Translations under genes and position numbers: made by a program
Notes under the pieces: generated by a model
What the model saw: only the letters and a program-made list of their open reading frames with translations
Told to the model about the DNA's origin: nothing
Databases searched by the model: none
Shown here: piece after piece, positions 20,862-32,573 of the stretch
How positions within the stretch are numbered: the stretch's first letter is position 1
Layout of the letters: each line of letters begins with the position of its first letter
Assembly (NCBI GenBank): GCA_037893225.1
Contig: JAZGUH010000946.1
Location: 186,001 to 250,000 of the forward strand
Direction of reading: 5' to 3'
DNA from: Hippasteria phrygiana
Lineage: Eukaryota; Echinodermata; Asteroidea; Valvatida; Goniasteridae
Length of the DNA stretch: 64,000 nt

Positions 20862-21556
20862 AGGTAATTTCTTGACATTTCTCGAAAATTCGTTGCCTGA
20901 ATCCAGAGATTTTATTAAATAATAACTCCTTTTGTCGAATGGATTCTAGTTTTCAACATGCGGCTACTCTGATCGGGCGAATCGCGGGCCCTATTGCGAA
21001 TCGCGGGCTGAATCGCGGGCTAGCTTCAAGCCAGGTCATCAGTGTGGAACAGATAGACCGTCCTATAAGTAGTCTGGTCCCTGATGTAACTTATTAGGAA
21101 TATTCATACTATTTCGGTCTGGAAACCATACTATATCCCACAATTCCGTTTTCGAATATAAATTGAAAAACATCGCACATATATTTGAACATCGCACATA
21201 ATTATATGACAAGCATCGCACATATAAATTTGAACATCCCACATATAATGACAAACATCGCACATATAAATTTGAACATCCCACATATAATGACAAACAT
21301 CGCACATATATGACAAAACATCGCATATATATTTGAACATCGCACATATAAATTTGAACATCGCACATATAAATTGGAACATCGCACATATAAATTGGAA
21401 CATCGCACATATAAATTGGAACATCGCACATATGACAAACATCGCACATATATATTTGAACATCGCACATAATGACAAACATATCGCACATATATATTTT
21501 AACATCGCACAAAAATACTTAGATTATCGAATATTGCAACGTTTGACATGCCATAG

Positions 21557-22235
21557 TGGACAACAAGTTTTCTGCAAGTATTTGAAAGAATAACGTTCAC
21601 ATTCACAAGCTTTTCCCAGCGGTGAGTTGTTTGACCCGTTCCGCAAACATTTGCTAGTTTCGCAAACAGCGCCCTCTGCCCATACTAATACGTGTTTATT
21701 GGCTGAACTGTCAATGTCTGCTGGACATCGACAGTTGTGCTGCCAGATATAGGAGGGGAAACATTTTATACTGTATTTTGTTCGCATGTTTCAGGGATAT
21801 TATACAGCAATTTTTCCAGTACAATAAAAACAAAGTTAGGTGGTATAGGCCTACTTTGTTGATTGCCTTGAAAAAATTCGGTGAGAATGGTTTAGTTTGT
21901 ATGCTTTTGAATGAAAAACGTTCACAAGCTTTTTCCAGTGGTGAGTGTTTTAATGATTCTGCAAACGTTTGCTGACCATGGTTTCATAAAAATATTCCAG
22001 GCGCGGATCCATTGTGGGGGGTTTAGGGGTCGAACAACTTCCAGAAGAGACGCATGCTATGTCGAGTGAGCATCTGTAATTATATTTAACAGACCGTATC
22101 AAACCAGAGAGCTCAGATGTCCCCGTTATACACAAACTGCATACACAAATAGGGTTCAAATAAAAACACTAAATGATTCAAATGAATGTGAACAGTATTA
22201 CAAGCATACGTGTACATGTATTCCAAAAAACTCAT
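21557..22235. other. No recognised gene; short direct duplication
   Basis: 'ACGTTCACA...AGCTTTTCCCAGCGGTGAG' at 21592-21625 and a similar block at 21918-21946 are about 320 bp apart, each followed by 'GCAAACRTTTGCT'. They may mark the two ends of an unrecognised element. Confidence 0.4.
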
Positions 22236-23130
22236 GTAGGCCTACACTGCACAGAAAATAAATTCACAAAGATGAACGAACTGGCAATCATGGTATGAAG
22301 TATCATATACACTGCACATAAAGTTTGACAGAAAATAACATAATGAAGATGGAGCAATAACAATTATGTACACTGCACACACATACAGTTTGCCAAAAAT
22401 AACATGATCAAATATACATGAAGCAATAAAAACTATCATGTACACTGCACATACAGTTTGACAAAAAAATAACGACTAAATGAAGATGGAGCAATATTTG
22501 ACATAAAATAACATGAATAAATGAACTAGAACAACCTAGTACATGAAAGAAATTGCATCATGTACACTGCACAGAAGATTAAATTAACGAATAAATTCAA
22601 CATGAATTAATGAAGATGGAGCAATGAGACTCGAAATAAAAATCATGTTCACAGTCACTGGACATTAAAATTGACCAAAACTTTTACATGAATTTATGAT
22701 GATGGAAAAGGTTACATGCAATATGAACACAAAAGAATTCATCACGTACATGTACACCGCTTACAAAAATTTAATTATCGAAAATGAAGCAACGTATATA
22801 CAAGATAAGACAAAAGCCATGTAAATTTGATAAAAACGTTAACATGAATTAAAATGATATATATACAATAAGACAAAAGAAAATTCATCACGTACACCGC
22901 ACACAAAATTAATTAACGAAGATAAAACAAATGAAGCAACGTGTGTGCAAGATGAAATAAAAACAATCATCCAAACTAACACTCATCTTCCTAGAAGAGA
23001 TTTGTTTCACATGGTGTTACCCGCAATCTGTCTTTCTCGTAACATAGTAATGAAAATGGAGTAATAAGACATAGAATAAAAATCATTTTCACTGCTTATA
23101 AAACTTAAAACAAATTAACGATCATGAATC
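22236..23130. repeat. Degenerate tandem array, irregular ~100-130-bp units
   Basis: 'CATGTACACTGCACA', 'AAAATAACATGAA' and 'GAAGATGGAGCAATA' recur in the same order at least six times with substitutions and indels. AT-rich, no coding potential seen. Confidence 0.75.
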
Positions 23131-24490
23131 AATATATTATGTACATCTGGTGCACAAGCTGTACACGAAACGTGACAAAATTAACGTTACATGTGATTTA
23201 AGCCAACAAAAATTGTGCTGCCCTCGGACCGACCATAAAAAATGACAGAATCAGGGTCGGCGTTTTTGAAACAAAAGTATCAATAAAACAACTCGGTCTC
23301 TCTGTCTCACAAAGTGTTTGTATTTGATGTACCTTCTTTACTTTATGCATTGTAAATACAACAAATTCAATCTCTTTTAGACATGTATAAATAGGGTATT
23401 GTAGCGGAAGAATCAAATTTAAACGGCAAAAACTTCGTCGTAATCATTCCGTCGGTTGATATGAAGCAAAAAGTTAGAATACTTCCATTTCGTTTGCTTC
23501 TTGGTGATTCAAGAAGTCGGTGGCAAAGCCGAAAAAACCCCAAAACCGACCGACCGACCGACCGGCCCTCTTTTCCAATTGTACATTTAGGCCTACCTGT
23601 CCGATGGCAACCCAACCATTCTTTGGCCTTAGAGATAAAGCAATTTATATGCACATAATTGACTCGGCATGTATTCGGCTTTTTGTGCCCGGAATCTGCA
23701 TTTTGTATACTTGGTACTCGATACTCGTATATATTCTCTTTTTGATACTGCACCTTCGGAAGTACACATGTACATGCTAAACTAAAATCGTACACTCTTT
23801 CTCATGCATTTTATCTAGCTCCTCTTGAACCATATTCCGGACTTCATCTTTTTCAACCTTATTGCAGGTAATAGTATAGTTGCATGGTATGACTGAGCCA
23901 CAACATTTCTCATGCACTTTGGCCATTATGGGGGGAAACTCTGCTTTCGTTCCCCAGTTGGTTCAGCGTAGATTTTATGATTTGTTTCGATAAGTTTGCG
24001 AAAGACTGAACTAAGACCACGAGGGGCATGACCGATAGGGAAGGCCAGCTACATCATAGAATTTGAGATGTCTTTTGGAATCACTAACCATCTCATGATC
24101 ATTGGGATGAAATGTGTTGAGCTGTGGAATCCATACTAAGGATGCATTGTTATCTTTAATGTTTGTATATTCCAAATCTACATTGAGTTTAATACATGGA
24201 TCTAACATTGGCGGTCGCACTTGGAATTTATGGTAACCCTTAATCACATAATTTTTTTATGGAGATAACCTCCATCTTGATCTCTTTCACGAGTGGTTAG
24301 CCAACATAAAACCTGAAACACAAAATTTGAAATTCGTACAAAATCATTATCAATTTCATGTAACAGATGGAACACTTGCATTTGCTATTAAATTTGATCA
24401 GTGTTTCAGAAGTAACTATAAGCACCATCGATGTAAATAATCGCCACAAAGAGCGTCTAGTTTTCGTTGAACATTTTTGCATTGATTAAT
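23131..24490. other. No recognised gene
   Basis: Mostly AT-rich unique-looking sequence. The open frames are short with no recognisable motif. Confidence 0.4.
23547..23566. repeat. (CCGA)n tetranucleotide tract
   Basis: Five CCGA units in a row within otherwise unremarkable sequence. Confidence 0.85.
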
Positions 24491-24681
24491 TTATAATTAA
24501 CCACCATTTTGTTTTTTCCCGATAGACCAACGTCTCTTCAACTCATAAATAAAAACACCGCAACCGTATGATCTTCTTAAAAAGTGTTGAAGAATTGAAG
24601 ATCGGCTGAAAAAATTAACTGGACATGCAGAAGAAGTGCAAAATTCATGAAACATCAGAACTACAAGCAGCCATACAAAAG

Positions 24682-24870
24682 CTATGTTGAACAAAAATGA
24701 CAATTGAACCGGACTGAACTTCCTAGCAGAAACGCACCTTCATTGTAATTGAAATTGATGGGGAAACAGCTTTTGTGCATCCAGCATTTACAAGCATCGC
24801 ATTCAACCCAAACCATCGCAATACCCTGTTCAGACTCCTCATCAAATGTCCCGCAACATATGGGGCACAC
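24682..24870 (-). pseudogene. C-terminal PHD finger of the pogo-like transposase
   Basis: MCPICCGTFDEESEQGIAMV, then WVECDACKCWMHKSCF and NCHFCST, gives a full C4-H-C3 pattern. Fusion of a PHD finger to the C-terminus of a DDE_1 transposase is known in invertebrate Tigger/jerky-like proteins. This makes it part of the same gene rather than a host chromatin protein. Confidence 0.7.
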
Positions 24871-25719
24871 TTGTGCTGGTGGAGGCCCTGCTCTCTGATC
24901 TGTATTGCGCCGCCTGCTTTTTCCGCAGCTTATTCAAGTGTCTTTCCCTGTCGGAAAGGTACTCGAGTTTTGCGCGCTTCTCCTTCTGAGCTTCTTCCCT
25001 GGCATACTTCCCAGCTGAGCAAGGGCCATTTCACGGATGCTGTCTGATGAAGTTAGGCAATCTGGAAGTTTGTCTAACAGACGAACTGGCTTCAATTTAC
25101 CTTGTTCAGGACAAACTTTAGGCAGCTGAACTAAATGTCGAAGAATCGGGGAAACATGTTGAGGTGAAATGCATGTACTGGTTTGACTTTCGCACTCAAC
25201 GGCAGTAGATGCCAAGAGTTCAAGCCCTGAAGTGGTATTTGTTGGAGGGATACCGGTACGTACATGTATTTAACTCCACAAGACAACTGGTTGTAGCAGA
25301 TGAACAACGTGGGTTTACCTTCTCTTTTAACTTCTTGTAAGCTACAAAGCCTTCCGCAAACCTCTCTGCATACATAGAGCGTTTGGGAGAGCTTAAGACA
25401 GACATAGATAAACCCGAAGTGCTTCTCTAGCGTGTGCAACATCAGTTTGATCTTTGTTGGGCACCGTCCGGGTTGGCGTTTTGTTTGAGCCCTCCAATCC
25501 CTCAAAATATCATCGAAGGCTTCAGCAAAGCAGAGTGAATTGCATCACGGTCTACGGGAAAATGTCTGTTGCCTTGAAGCTATTTATGACAATGCTAGGC
25601 TTGTAGAACTCCACTTGGGTTTCTGCTAGTTTTGCTGCAAAGTTTATTTTGCAGATGGGTTGCGCTGGTTGTTGCCTTGTGTTCCTGTTGATAACAAGGC
25701 CCTCTTCTATGGAATAAAA

Positions 25720-26110
25720 TAATGCCAATCACTTACTTTAGAAACATACATGGTTTTAAAAAATACTTCAAAAAAACTATTATTTCCGGAAAATATAGTG
25801 AATAACAGTATACTACTGCTTAATGCTCCAATATTATATGTGTATTGATGTATCATTGCTAAATGTATTTCCCTTCCTTTTTTATACTCCCGTTAATGAC
25901 ATTTTTTTCCTGAAACTTTTTTCCTTAATAAAATTATTTATATATATTTAGAAAGTAACATTTAATTATTTGTAAAGGAGCCTGGCCTCGTATAAGCCTA
26001 TGCTTCTGCCAGGTATCCTCCATGCATCACCCTGTGTATTGTGCTATTTATTTGCTTCTTTTTCACTTGCTGTGATAAATGGAAATAAATCAAATGAAAT
26101 CAATCAAATC
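25720..26110. mobile_element. Probable insertion inside the pogo-like pseudogene
   Basis: The sequence interrupts the otherwise collinear transposase between 'RQW' (about 26120) and 'ICKINFAAKLAETQ' (about 25660). It ends with a low-complexity tail of 'AAATCAAATGAAATC' repeats at 26080-26110, as LINE/SINE copies do. An intron is the alternative. Confidence 0.4.
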
Positions 26111-27196
26111 AAACTACATACCACTGCCTCTTAAGAGGGCCAAAGACACCTTTATCAAGTGGCTGCATCAGACGGGTGCTATTGGGGAGCAAGCGGTATA
26201 TCTCGATAGCTCTCTCTGAAGCTTTCCTGAATGTGTTGATATCAATGTGGGCACTTCCTTGCACTGTCAATCATCAATACCACTGGTCTTTCTTCTCCTG
26301 CATACTTGTCGAAATGGTCGATAAACTTACCAAATGTAGAGAGGGCGTCCATCTAGCCCTTGTCAGTGTATTCAGCACGAGCCCCTCTCGTTGCTCCAAC
26401 AAGTAGATCATATCCGCCTGGTTTTTTGTTAGGAAATACGATGAATGGAGGAATCATCGCACCCTCTGCATTGGCAGAACTCATCACAGTGAATCTATTT
26501 TTTAGGGAACCACCTGACAGCTGGGGAACTGGATGAGCTATCATCTCTGGTGCCATGACTTTGGTGATTTTGCTGCCCATGGCGAAGCCGGTCTCATCTG
26601 CATTCCAAACTGTGTGGCTGGTCGAGGAGATTCCTGTCAGACATAAACCTTTTGTACCTCTCATCAAACCACTCGTCTAATTTGGCTGGAGTCACTTTCG
26701 CTATGCTTGCCTCCAAGGAAGATCCTTTTTAAGTGCGAGGCCATGTCTGGCGCTGAAGGAATAATATCTTGTGTACCCTGGTCGGTTGTTGTGGAAAACC
26801 GTTTTTCTGTTTTCTTGGTTCAGGAAGGACTGGACAAGGTCCATGACATCTGAAGGACCTAACCCCATACCTCTGAGGGCCATTTCAGAAATAAAATTGG
26901 CCATGATTTGCTTTTCTTCTGTGCTAAGGACAGGTGCCGGGCCATTCCTACTTCAACGTTTCCTATAACTCTCCTATACAAAAAAATGATAGGCCATATT
27001 TGACCGCAGTTTTCTTTATGTCACATCTTGCATCTTCACGTAGAATGTAGTTCATTTAGCGCCTGTCGAACTGCCTCATGTTGTTCCGGTGACTTTCGGT
27101 AACCGCGACTGTATTTCCTCTTCAGTTTTTGAGGCTGGTCTTGCTAACATCCTCTTACCTAATGGGGAAGCTTGTTTGACGTTTACTTTTGGCATA

Positions 27197-28037
27197 GTCT
27201 ATATGAAATGAAAATTATATGGAAAAAAACATTATTAAAAACATTAAATAGCATTATTTTAAAATCGCAACGGGTGGCATGTAGTTTTATTGCTTTGGTT
27301 TGAACGGTCTTAAGTGCCTCCCATTCTATTTTAAACTGAAGATTTTGTGGAAAAATATGGCAAACAGAATCTTACTTTTTAAATAAAAAGGGTTAACTCT
27401 TACCTGAACCCCGTGTTTGATAGACGATTCTGAGCTATTATGACTTGGCTTGTAATATGCAAAGAATCATTGAGGTTATATTACCGATGGTGAAGAAAGA
27501 ACATGTTTATAGCTGGATTCCAACGTGTGTTTTTTTTCCACCACGTCTCCAATGTTGGTAATATTAGAAGAATAGACCTCAACATCTTTATAAGACCTCA
27601 AACTTCCTTTTATCGTCATCTCAATCGGGGCAACTCAAAACTGGGGGAATAAAACTGATAAAATTGTACAATCCAGAAAATCCAGAAAATGTATAATTTT
27701 TGCAAACATAAGTTAAGAATCGCATTACATGTACATCTCCTTTTGTATTTAAAGGAACCATGATATAGGATTTATATTGCATTATTCCTGCTTAAAACAA
27801 TAAAGTATTATCTTGACAATTATATTTTGTTACCAGAGTCAATTATTTCCCAGATTAAATATGAAAAAACATTTTTTGAAAATGTTTGTCCAAGCTACTC
27901 CGACCCTCATTAACATAAGTGAGTGACGTAGATCGAGGAACATTACATATTCTGCTCGAGCCAGCACCATTCATCACGCGTAAATTGAGTGTACATTCTT
28001 CGTCCAAAATCTAAGCAAAATATAGCGTTTTTCGGCC
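27197..28037. other. No recognised gene; upstream of THAP exon
   Basis: AT-rich. The last ~100 bp before ATG 28038 have no clear TATA or initiator that I could defend. Confidence 0.4.
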
Positions 28038-28382
28038 ATGCCGACAAGGTGTGTGGCTGCTGGATGCAGCAAAACAACGAAGGATGGAGTAAGCCTTCAT
28101 TTATTTCCAACTGATGCGAAATATCGGAGAATTTGGACGGCGAAAGTGAAGGTGACAAGAGCGAAGTGGTCCGGTCCCAGCAGCTTCTCAGCGTTATGTA
28201 GCGACCACTTTGAGCAGTCGTGTTTCGATACTGGTATTTTCAACTCCTTTGGGATGGCCATTAAAAATATGCTCAAGTCCACTGCCATCCCAACAAAGTT
28301 CCCAGATGTGGGTAAGGTACAGGCGAAAGCAGTTAAACGGCCCATTCCCAGAGGAGCTGTCGCTAAAAGGGAGAAAATCAGG
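28038..28382 (+). CDS. THAP-type zinc-finger protein, first coding exon
   Basis: From ATG 28038 (MPTRCVAAGCSKTTKDGVSL) the exon encodes 115 residues to a strong donor gtaagt at 28383, phase 0. Cys5, Cys10, Cys54 and His57 form the C2CH zinc site. Trp33, Trp44 and the 'FSALCSDHF' block fit the THAP DNA-binding fold, which is about 80-90 residues long. A basic stretch (KAVKRPIPRGAVAKREKI) follows. THAP domains occur in host transcription factors and in P-element transposases. No P-type catalytic region is visible downstream, and I could not find the next exon. It is either the 5' end of a gene whose other exons were missed or a relic. The exon itself is undamaged. Confidence 0.8.
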
Positions 28383-29144
28383 GTAAGTTCGATGTATAGT
28401 TGTTGCAACTTACAATGTACGAAATTGCACGTGTAGACCTAGTGTGTACGTACATGTGCGGATACATTTTGTACACGTACAGTACAAGGGTGTATAGCTT
28501 GGTGTACGTATACGTACGTGTAGGCCCTACATAGTATACACGTGCTCTGCCGTATACGTATACCGTACGGGTACGCGTACCCACGCGGACATCATGCTTT
28601 GATGCTCGTCTCGCACCCAGGCGTCATTAACGGGTCCAGACTATCGAGTCCATTCATGAATTTCGGTGCCCCGATCTACGTCACGAACAGCGCCCTCAAT
28701 TTGAGTCTCAACAAATTCCAACAAGGGGGGGCAATTTTTGGGCGGCAAATAATCACACTAAAACTTCACTTGAACCAGTTTGGCTTTTAATTCACATTTA
28801 ATACATATAAATGAATGTATTTATGAAATAAAATGCTATCCGGCAAATTTGAGAAGCATGGTTCCTTTAAATATTGAAATTGTAAACCATGCATCTTCAT
28901 CATGGCGAGAAAAGTTTAATCACGACAACATCCAGAGTCTAGTTAAGAATTTGTAGAGTAATTTATGTTATATAAAGTTTGTAAATGCAAAGTAGGGTTA
29001 AGGCCAATAGCCCGCGTTCTTGTTACGCCCGTCACTTTTGTTGCAGCGAACTTTGGTTCCTGTCATCAAGAATTCGTTCCGATTCTTAGTTCCATTGGAT
29101 TGCAAACTGGAATTCTTGCCAAACTTTAAAAAGCGTTGAAAATT
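28383..29144. other. Intron or intergenic; no further THAP exon seen
   Basis: It includes an alternating purine-pyrimidine run of 'GTACACGTACA / CGTATACGTACG' motifs at about 28440-28575 that could adopt non-B DNA. I see no gene. Confidence 0.5.
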
Positions 29145-29336
29145 CATATGATGCACGATATGGGGCAGAGGGAACCCCCTCTTTTTTGTTGGTCATTGTG
29201 TTCCGGGCCCGGAATCTCAGGAATTCTTTTTAGAGGTCTGGGGGGGGGGGATGTTAGGTAACAATAGTCTGGAGAGTGTATAGGGGTATAGGGACAAAAA
29301 GGGGGTACCCCTCTGCCCCATATCGTGCTGGGTATA
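29145..29336. mobile_element. 192-bp TIR element (copy 2) with 8-bp target duplication
   Basis: TGAAAATT at 29137-29144 and 29337-29344 flank an element about 90% like 4169-4354, with the same start CATATGATGCACGATATGGG and the same end CCATATCGTGCTGGGTATA. The two independent copies fix the element's borders. Confidence 0.92.
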
Positions 29337-29416
29337 TGAAAATTAGCCTTTCGGGGAATTCTGAGCTTCAGTTTGCCGGGGTGGGGGCGATCTCCCAGAT
29401 TCCTGAGTGCTGCTAC

Positions 29417-29585
29417 TTGCCCGTGCGTTTTGCCCGTGCGTTTTGCCCGTGCGTTTTGCCCGTGCGTTTTGCCCGTGCGTTTTGCCCGTGCGTTTTGCCC
29501 GTGCGTTTTGCCCGTGCGTTTTGCCCGTGCGTTTTGCCCGTGCGTTTTGCCCGTGCGTTTTGCCCGTGCGTTTTGCCCGTGCGTT
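29417..29585. repeat. 13-bp minisatellite (TTTTGCCCGTGCG)n, 13 copies
   Basis: Thirteen essentially identical 13-bp units starting 80 bp after the TIR element. Open frames running through it (e.g. FARAFCPCVLPVR repeats) are by-products of the repeat. Confidence 0.95.
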
Positions 29586-30832
29586 TCCGGCTTTCGACGA
29601 TACAGACCCGTTTCAACTTGCTGTCGGACTGACCGCCGTCTTCGCCCTTCGCCAGTTAGGCCAGCATCTTGACGCCACCCCCGGCAAACTCAAGACTACT
29701 ATTCCACCCAAAAGGGAGGTACCTCCCCTATTTAATTTAAATAGCCAATTCCATATGATTGTTTTTCTTGACACTTGCTGTTAATTGCTTTTCCATGTGT
29801 TCCATTACTCTGGTTTGTTACGTGTGTATTTTGTGAATTGTGAAATAATAATTAAAATAACCCTTATTTCGTTCTCGCTAAAATCCTTGATTCCTATCCT
29901 CATTCATTTTTAAATTTGTTTTTCTTTCCCATACTTCTGGTTTTGTCTGTTATGTTGTCTGCTGGAATTTTAACTGACTTCGTAACGTGTGTTTAGCAGC
30001 TTATGGCATGGTATTCATTTTGTACACTATACCCATATAGTAATCTGTAATAAAAATACTTCCATTTAGTTTGGTTCGCACTTCATTTCTGTAAATTTGC
30101 AGTTACTTTCTTGCAACCTATAGTTTTTGTATACCCCGTCTTTTTACGGGAATAGCAAGATTATTTTAAGGGGACGGTAACGTAAACCGACAGTATTCGA
30201 AAGTCGTTAAAAACAGTCCGTGCCGTTATATGTCCACCGCTTTTTACGGGATATTCCTGGCGTCCCGACTGCCTGCCAGGAATTTCCCGTAAAAATACGA
30301 CTTTATTTTTTTAAAGTGTACTTTTTGAATTAAAACAGTATTGAGCATGTTTTAAAATCCAAAATTAAATGTTTCTCATGGTAGCCTATAAGATTGACTT
30401 GCTGTACATGTTTGCTTGCTTTGTGTTTAGTAAAACAAATATAAAGGGCGAGTATGACAGAAATTAGTAGAAAAAGATTACATGTATGAAGTCACAAATT
30501 ACACAATATGAAGATGACACCAGAAAACACAGTAATAAGGCTTACCTGATGTATGGTACTAATATCACCTGATACTGGAACTTGGCGCCTTCGGATCCAA
30601 TAGGCCCAACCTACTGTTGGCAGACGAATGCCCTCGACGTACGTGTCCAGGAAAATGTCTAAATGTACGAAAATACCGGCATTGATGCTCATTTAATGCA
30701 TGTTACTGTAAATGTTGCTGGAAAAAAAAGAAATTCTGACAGGAAACACTAAAGAAATACCAAACTTTTGCTTTATAACTGGTAAACGTTTTAACATTTT
30801 AGTGTATGTTTTGTGACTGCTTGAGGAACAGG
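29586..30832. other. No recognised gene
   Basis: A CG-containing stretch to 29700, then AT-rich DNA. 'TTTTTACGGGA' occurs at 30140-30152 and 30241-30251, with the complement TCCCGTAAAAA at 30287-30297, perhaps the remains of a small palindromic element. Confidence 0.4.
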
Positions 30833-31108
30833 CAGGGGCGGATCCAGGATTTTTTTTTTGGGGGGGGGGGGGGTGGTTCTAAAAAATCTTTCGCCTGCGA
30901 ACCAAAATTTACACACTTTCTCAACGTTGGTGGCGCTATTTAACCTCTTTAGTCTTTGGTTTGTTCTTACCCATAAGACCTTTACAGGGTTTTGCTTTTC
31001 TTTTCTGGTTTGCGACGGTATTTTAGGCGTACACCCTTACAAGCAAAACAAAATTAACGGGGGGTGGGGGAGGCGACCCCCAGACCCGACCCTCTGGATC
31101 TGCCCCCG
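30833..31108. mobile_element. hAT-like MITE with CAGGGGCGGATCCAG termini
   Basis: The left end CAGGGGCGGATCCAGGA and right end TCTGGATCTGCCCCCG are imperfect inverted repeats. They match the CAGGGGCGGATCC terminus of a widespread animal non-autonomous hAT group. A G13 tract lies just inside the left end and a short G-rich tract near the right. No clear 8-bp duplication survives. Confidence 0.7.
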
Positions 31109-32573
31109 ACAAGAGCAAAATAGACACATTACCTGCCTACATCTTTTTGCTGGGACGCGTTTTCAAGTATTCCAATCACAAAATCGCTGGACGCCAGGCT
31201 AGGCCAATGCGCAACCTAGTAGTAGTAGGACAAAAATACAGTTTTTAAATAGCATTGCTACTTTTGTGTTGCACATTTCAAAAAATAATGCATATAGGCC
31301 CCTAAACATGTACTTTCTGTGCTCAATACCGAGTTTTATTCCGAGGATTTTCCTTTTAGTATTTTTTAGAGCAATATACATGTACTTAGTATGGCTCTCT
31401 ACTTTTGAAGGGTATAATTTTATGTAGGCCGATGGCGATGTAACAATATGATTCTGCTCGGAACATGACGTCTGCACAGCTAGCATTCTGAATCAAACAT
31501 CATAGGATTCTGTCCACGTACCTACCAAGTACGTAATAACAAACGTTGCCGGGCCTGGTTGACTTGTAGCACAGGTCAAGAGATCTGCGTGCAGACTGTA
31601 TGATAAATAAGAATTGAAAAATCATACCGCAACAGAAACTGCTGCAATTTTCCCGAGAAAAAAATCAACAGTGCAAAGTTTCAACTAATTCCCCTATTAG
31701 GCCTAACGTTACATTTTGTAAAACCAAAGCGAAAAGTAGCATATAGGTCCAAAATAATAATTAGCGGAAAGGGAGTTAGGCCTAATTAACGTTTGCTCGT
31801 GACAAAAATACACTTAGGCCTAACGGCCTAATTAACGTTTGCTCGTGACAAAAATACACTTTAGCCCCAAAAATGTTTTGTCGGGACTTTTAACGATTTT
31901 TAATAAATATTCACGTTTTCCAAAACTTGTACATTTTGCCTCACCGTGTCTGCTAAAAGGTACTGTCTATATTTTAACATGAATCGTTAATGGTGCTCTG
32001 TCCATGGAAGTTCCATTGTCTGGTTCCCATTCTACAGCTGCAAATGCAAAATGACGCCAAAGGACGATATTTCCACCGCGAAATCGTAGAAACATTTACG
32101 GGATCAAAATAAGAACAGTGCGGTAAAACAAATATAACGACGCACCGTGTAAAGTGAATGGCGCCCCCAATCGTCAATCAGTAGACTTGTCTCAGTGAAT
32201 TTTGTCGCCTTCGAGGGGGGACAGGGTGTTAAGAAATCATCTTGCAGGGCCTAATCGTCTTTAATCAACTTGAACTTTACAGGGAAAATATCAGACTTTA
32301 TTCAGGGGATGTTTTGGTCAAACATTAACCATGAATAAAAAAGTTGAAATCATTGTAAAAAACACTTCCCACATACCGCGATAATACATAGTCTGTACTC
32401 CGCCGAGCAATGACGAGCATGTCTATTTTCACAGGCATCGCAATATCGCATGGGATTAAACCAAACCACCGTCGGATTTTTTATGTCAGTTTAAAAAGAG
32501 CAAGAGTTATACAACACAAAAGACAGGACAATTCGGGAAGGTTAGTGAGCAATCTCTATTCCGATCGGGAAAC
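31109..32573. other. No recognised gene
   Basis: It contains a tandem duplication around 31780-31860 (CCTAATTAACGTTTGCTCGTG, 21 bp, given as two halves CCTAATTAACG and TTTGCTCGTG) with 'ACAAAAATACACTT', copies about 47 bp apart. Otherwise no structure I can name. Confidence 0.45.

Larger units (their letters stand above)
18417..21556. repeat. Large imperfect inverted repeat (palindrome) with tandem-repeat arms
   Basis: The left arm is 18417-18806 plus 19920-20165; the right arm is 20862-21556. Both arms start at CTATGGCATGTCAAACGTTG. They continue through an array of 'GTGCGATGTTCAAATATATA'-like units, the shared 'TTCGAAAACGGAATTGTGGG', 'AGTTACATCAGGGACCAGAC' and 'GAATCCATTCGACAAAAGGA' blocks, and end at AAGAAATTACCT. 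The left arm is split by a LINE. The ~700-bp centre contains a TTAA family A element. It is a foldback-type element or a segmental inverted duplication. Confidence 0.9.
24500..27196 (-). pseudogene. pogo/Tigger-like DDE transposase with C-terminal PHD finger, decayed
   Basis: Read on the minus strand, the pieces are collinear. The start MPKVNVKQASPLGKRML is at 27196, with a helix-turn-helix-like 'REDARCDIKKTAVKYGLSFF' in a shifted frame. 'MANFISEMALRGMGLGPSDV' and 'RPGYTRYYSFSARHGLALKK' at 26904-26701 form a CENP-B-type DNA-binding domain. 'TVWNADETGFAMGSKITKV' at 26667-26353 carries the first catalytic Asp. 'PVVLMID' near 26275 carries the second, and 'STRLMQPLDKGVFGPLKRQW' near 26150 the third. 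C-terminal residues (VINSFKATDIFPVDRDAIHS) are at about 25620-25530. The PHD-like CPICCGTF...WVECDACKCWMHKSC is at 24870-24682. At least four frameshifts or stops and an insertion at 25720-26110 inactivate it. Its flanking inverted repeats were not found. Confidence 0.8.
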
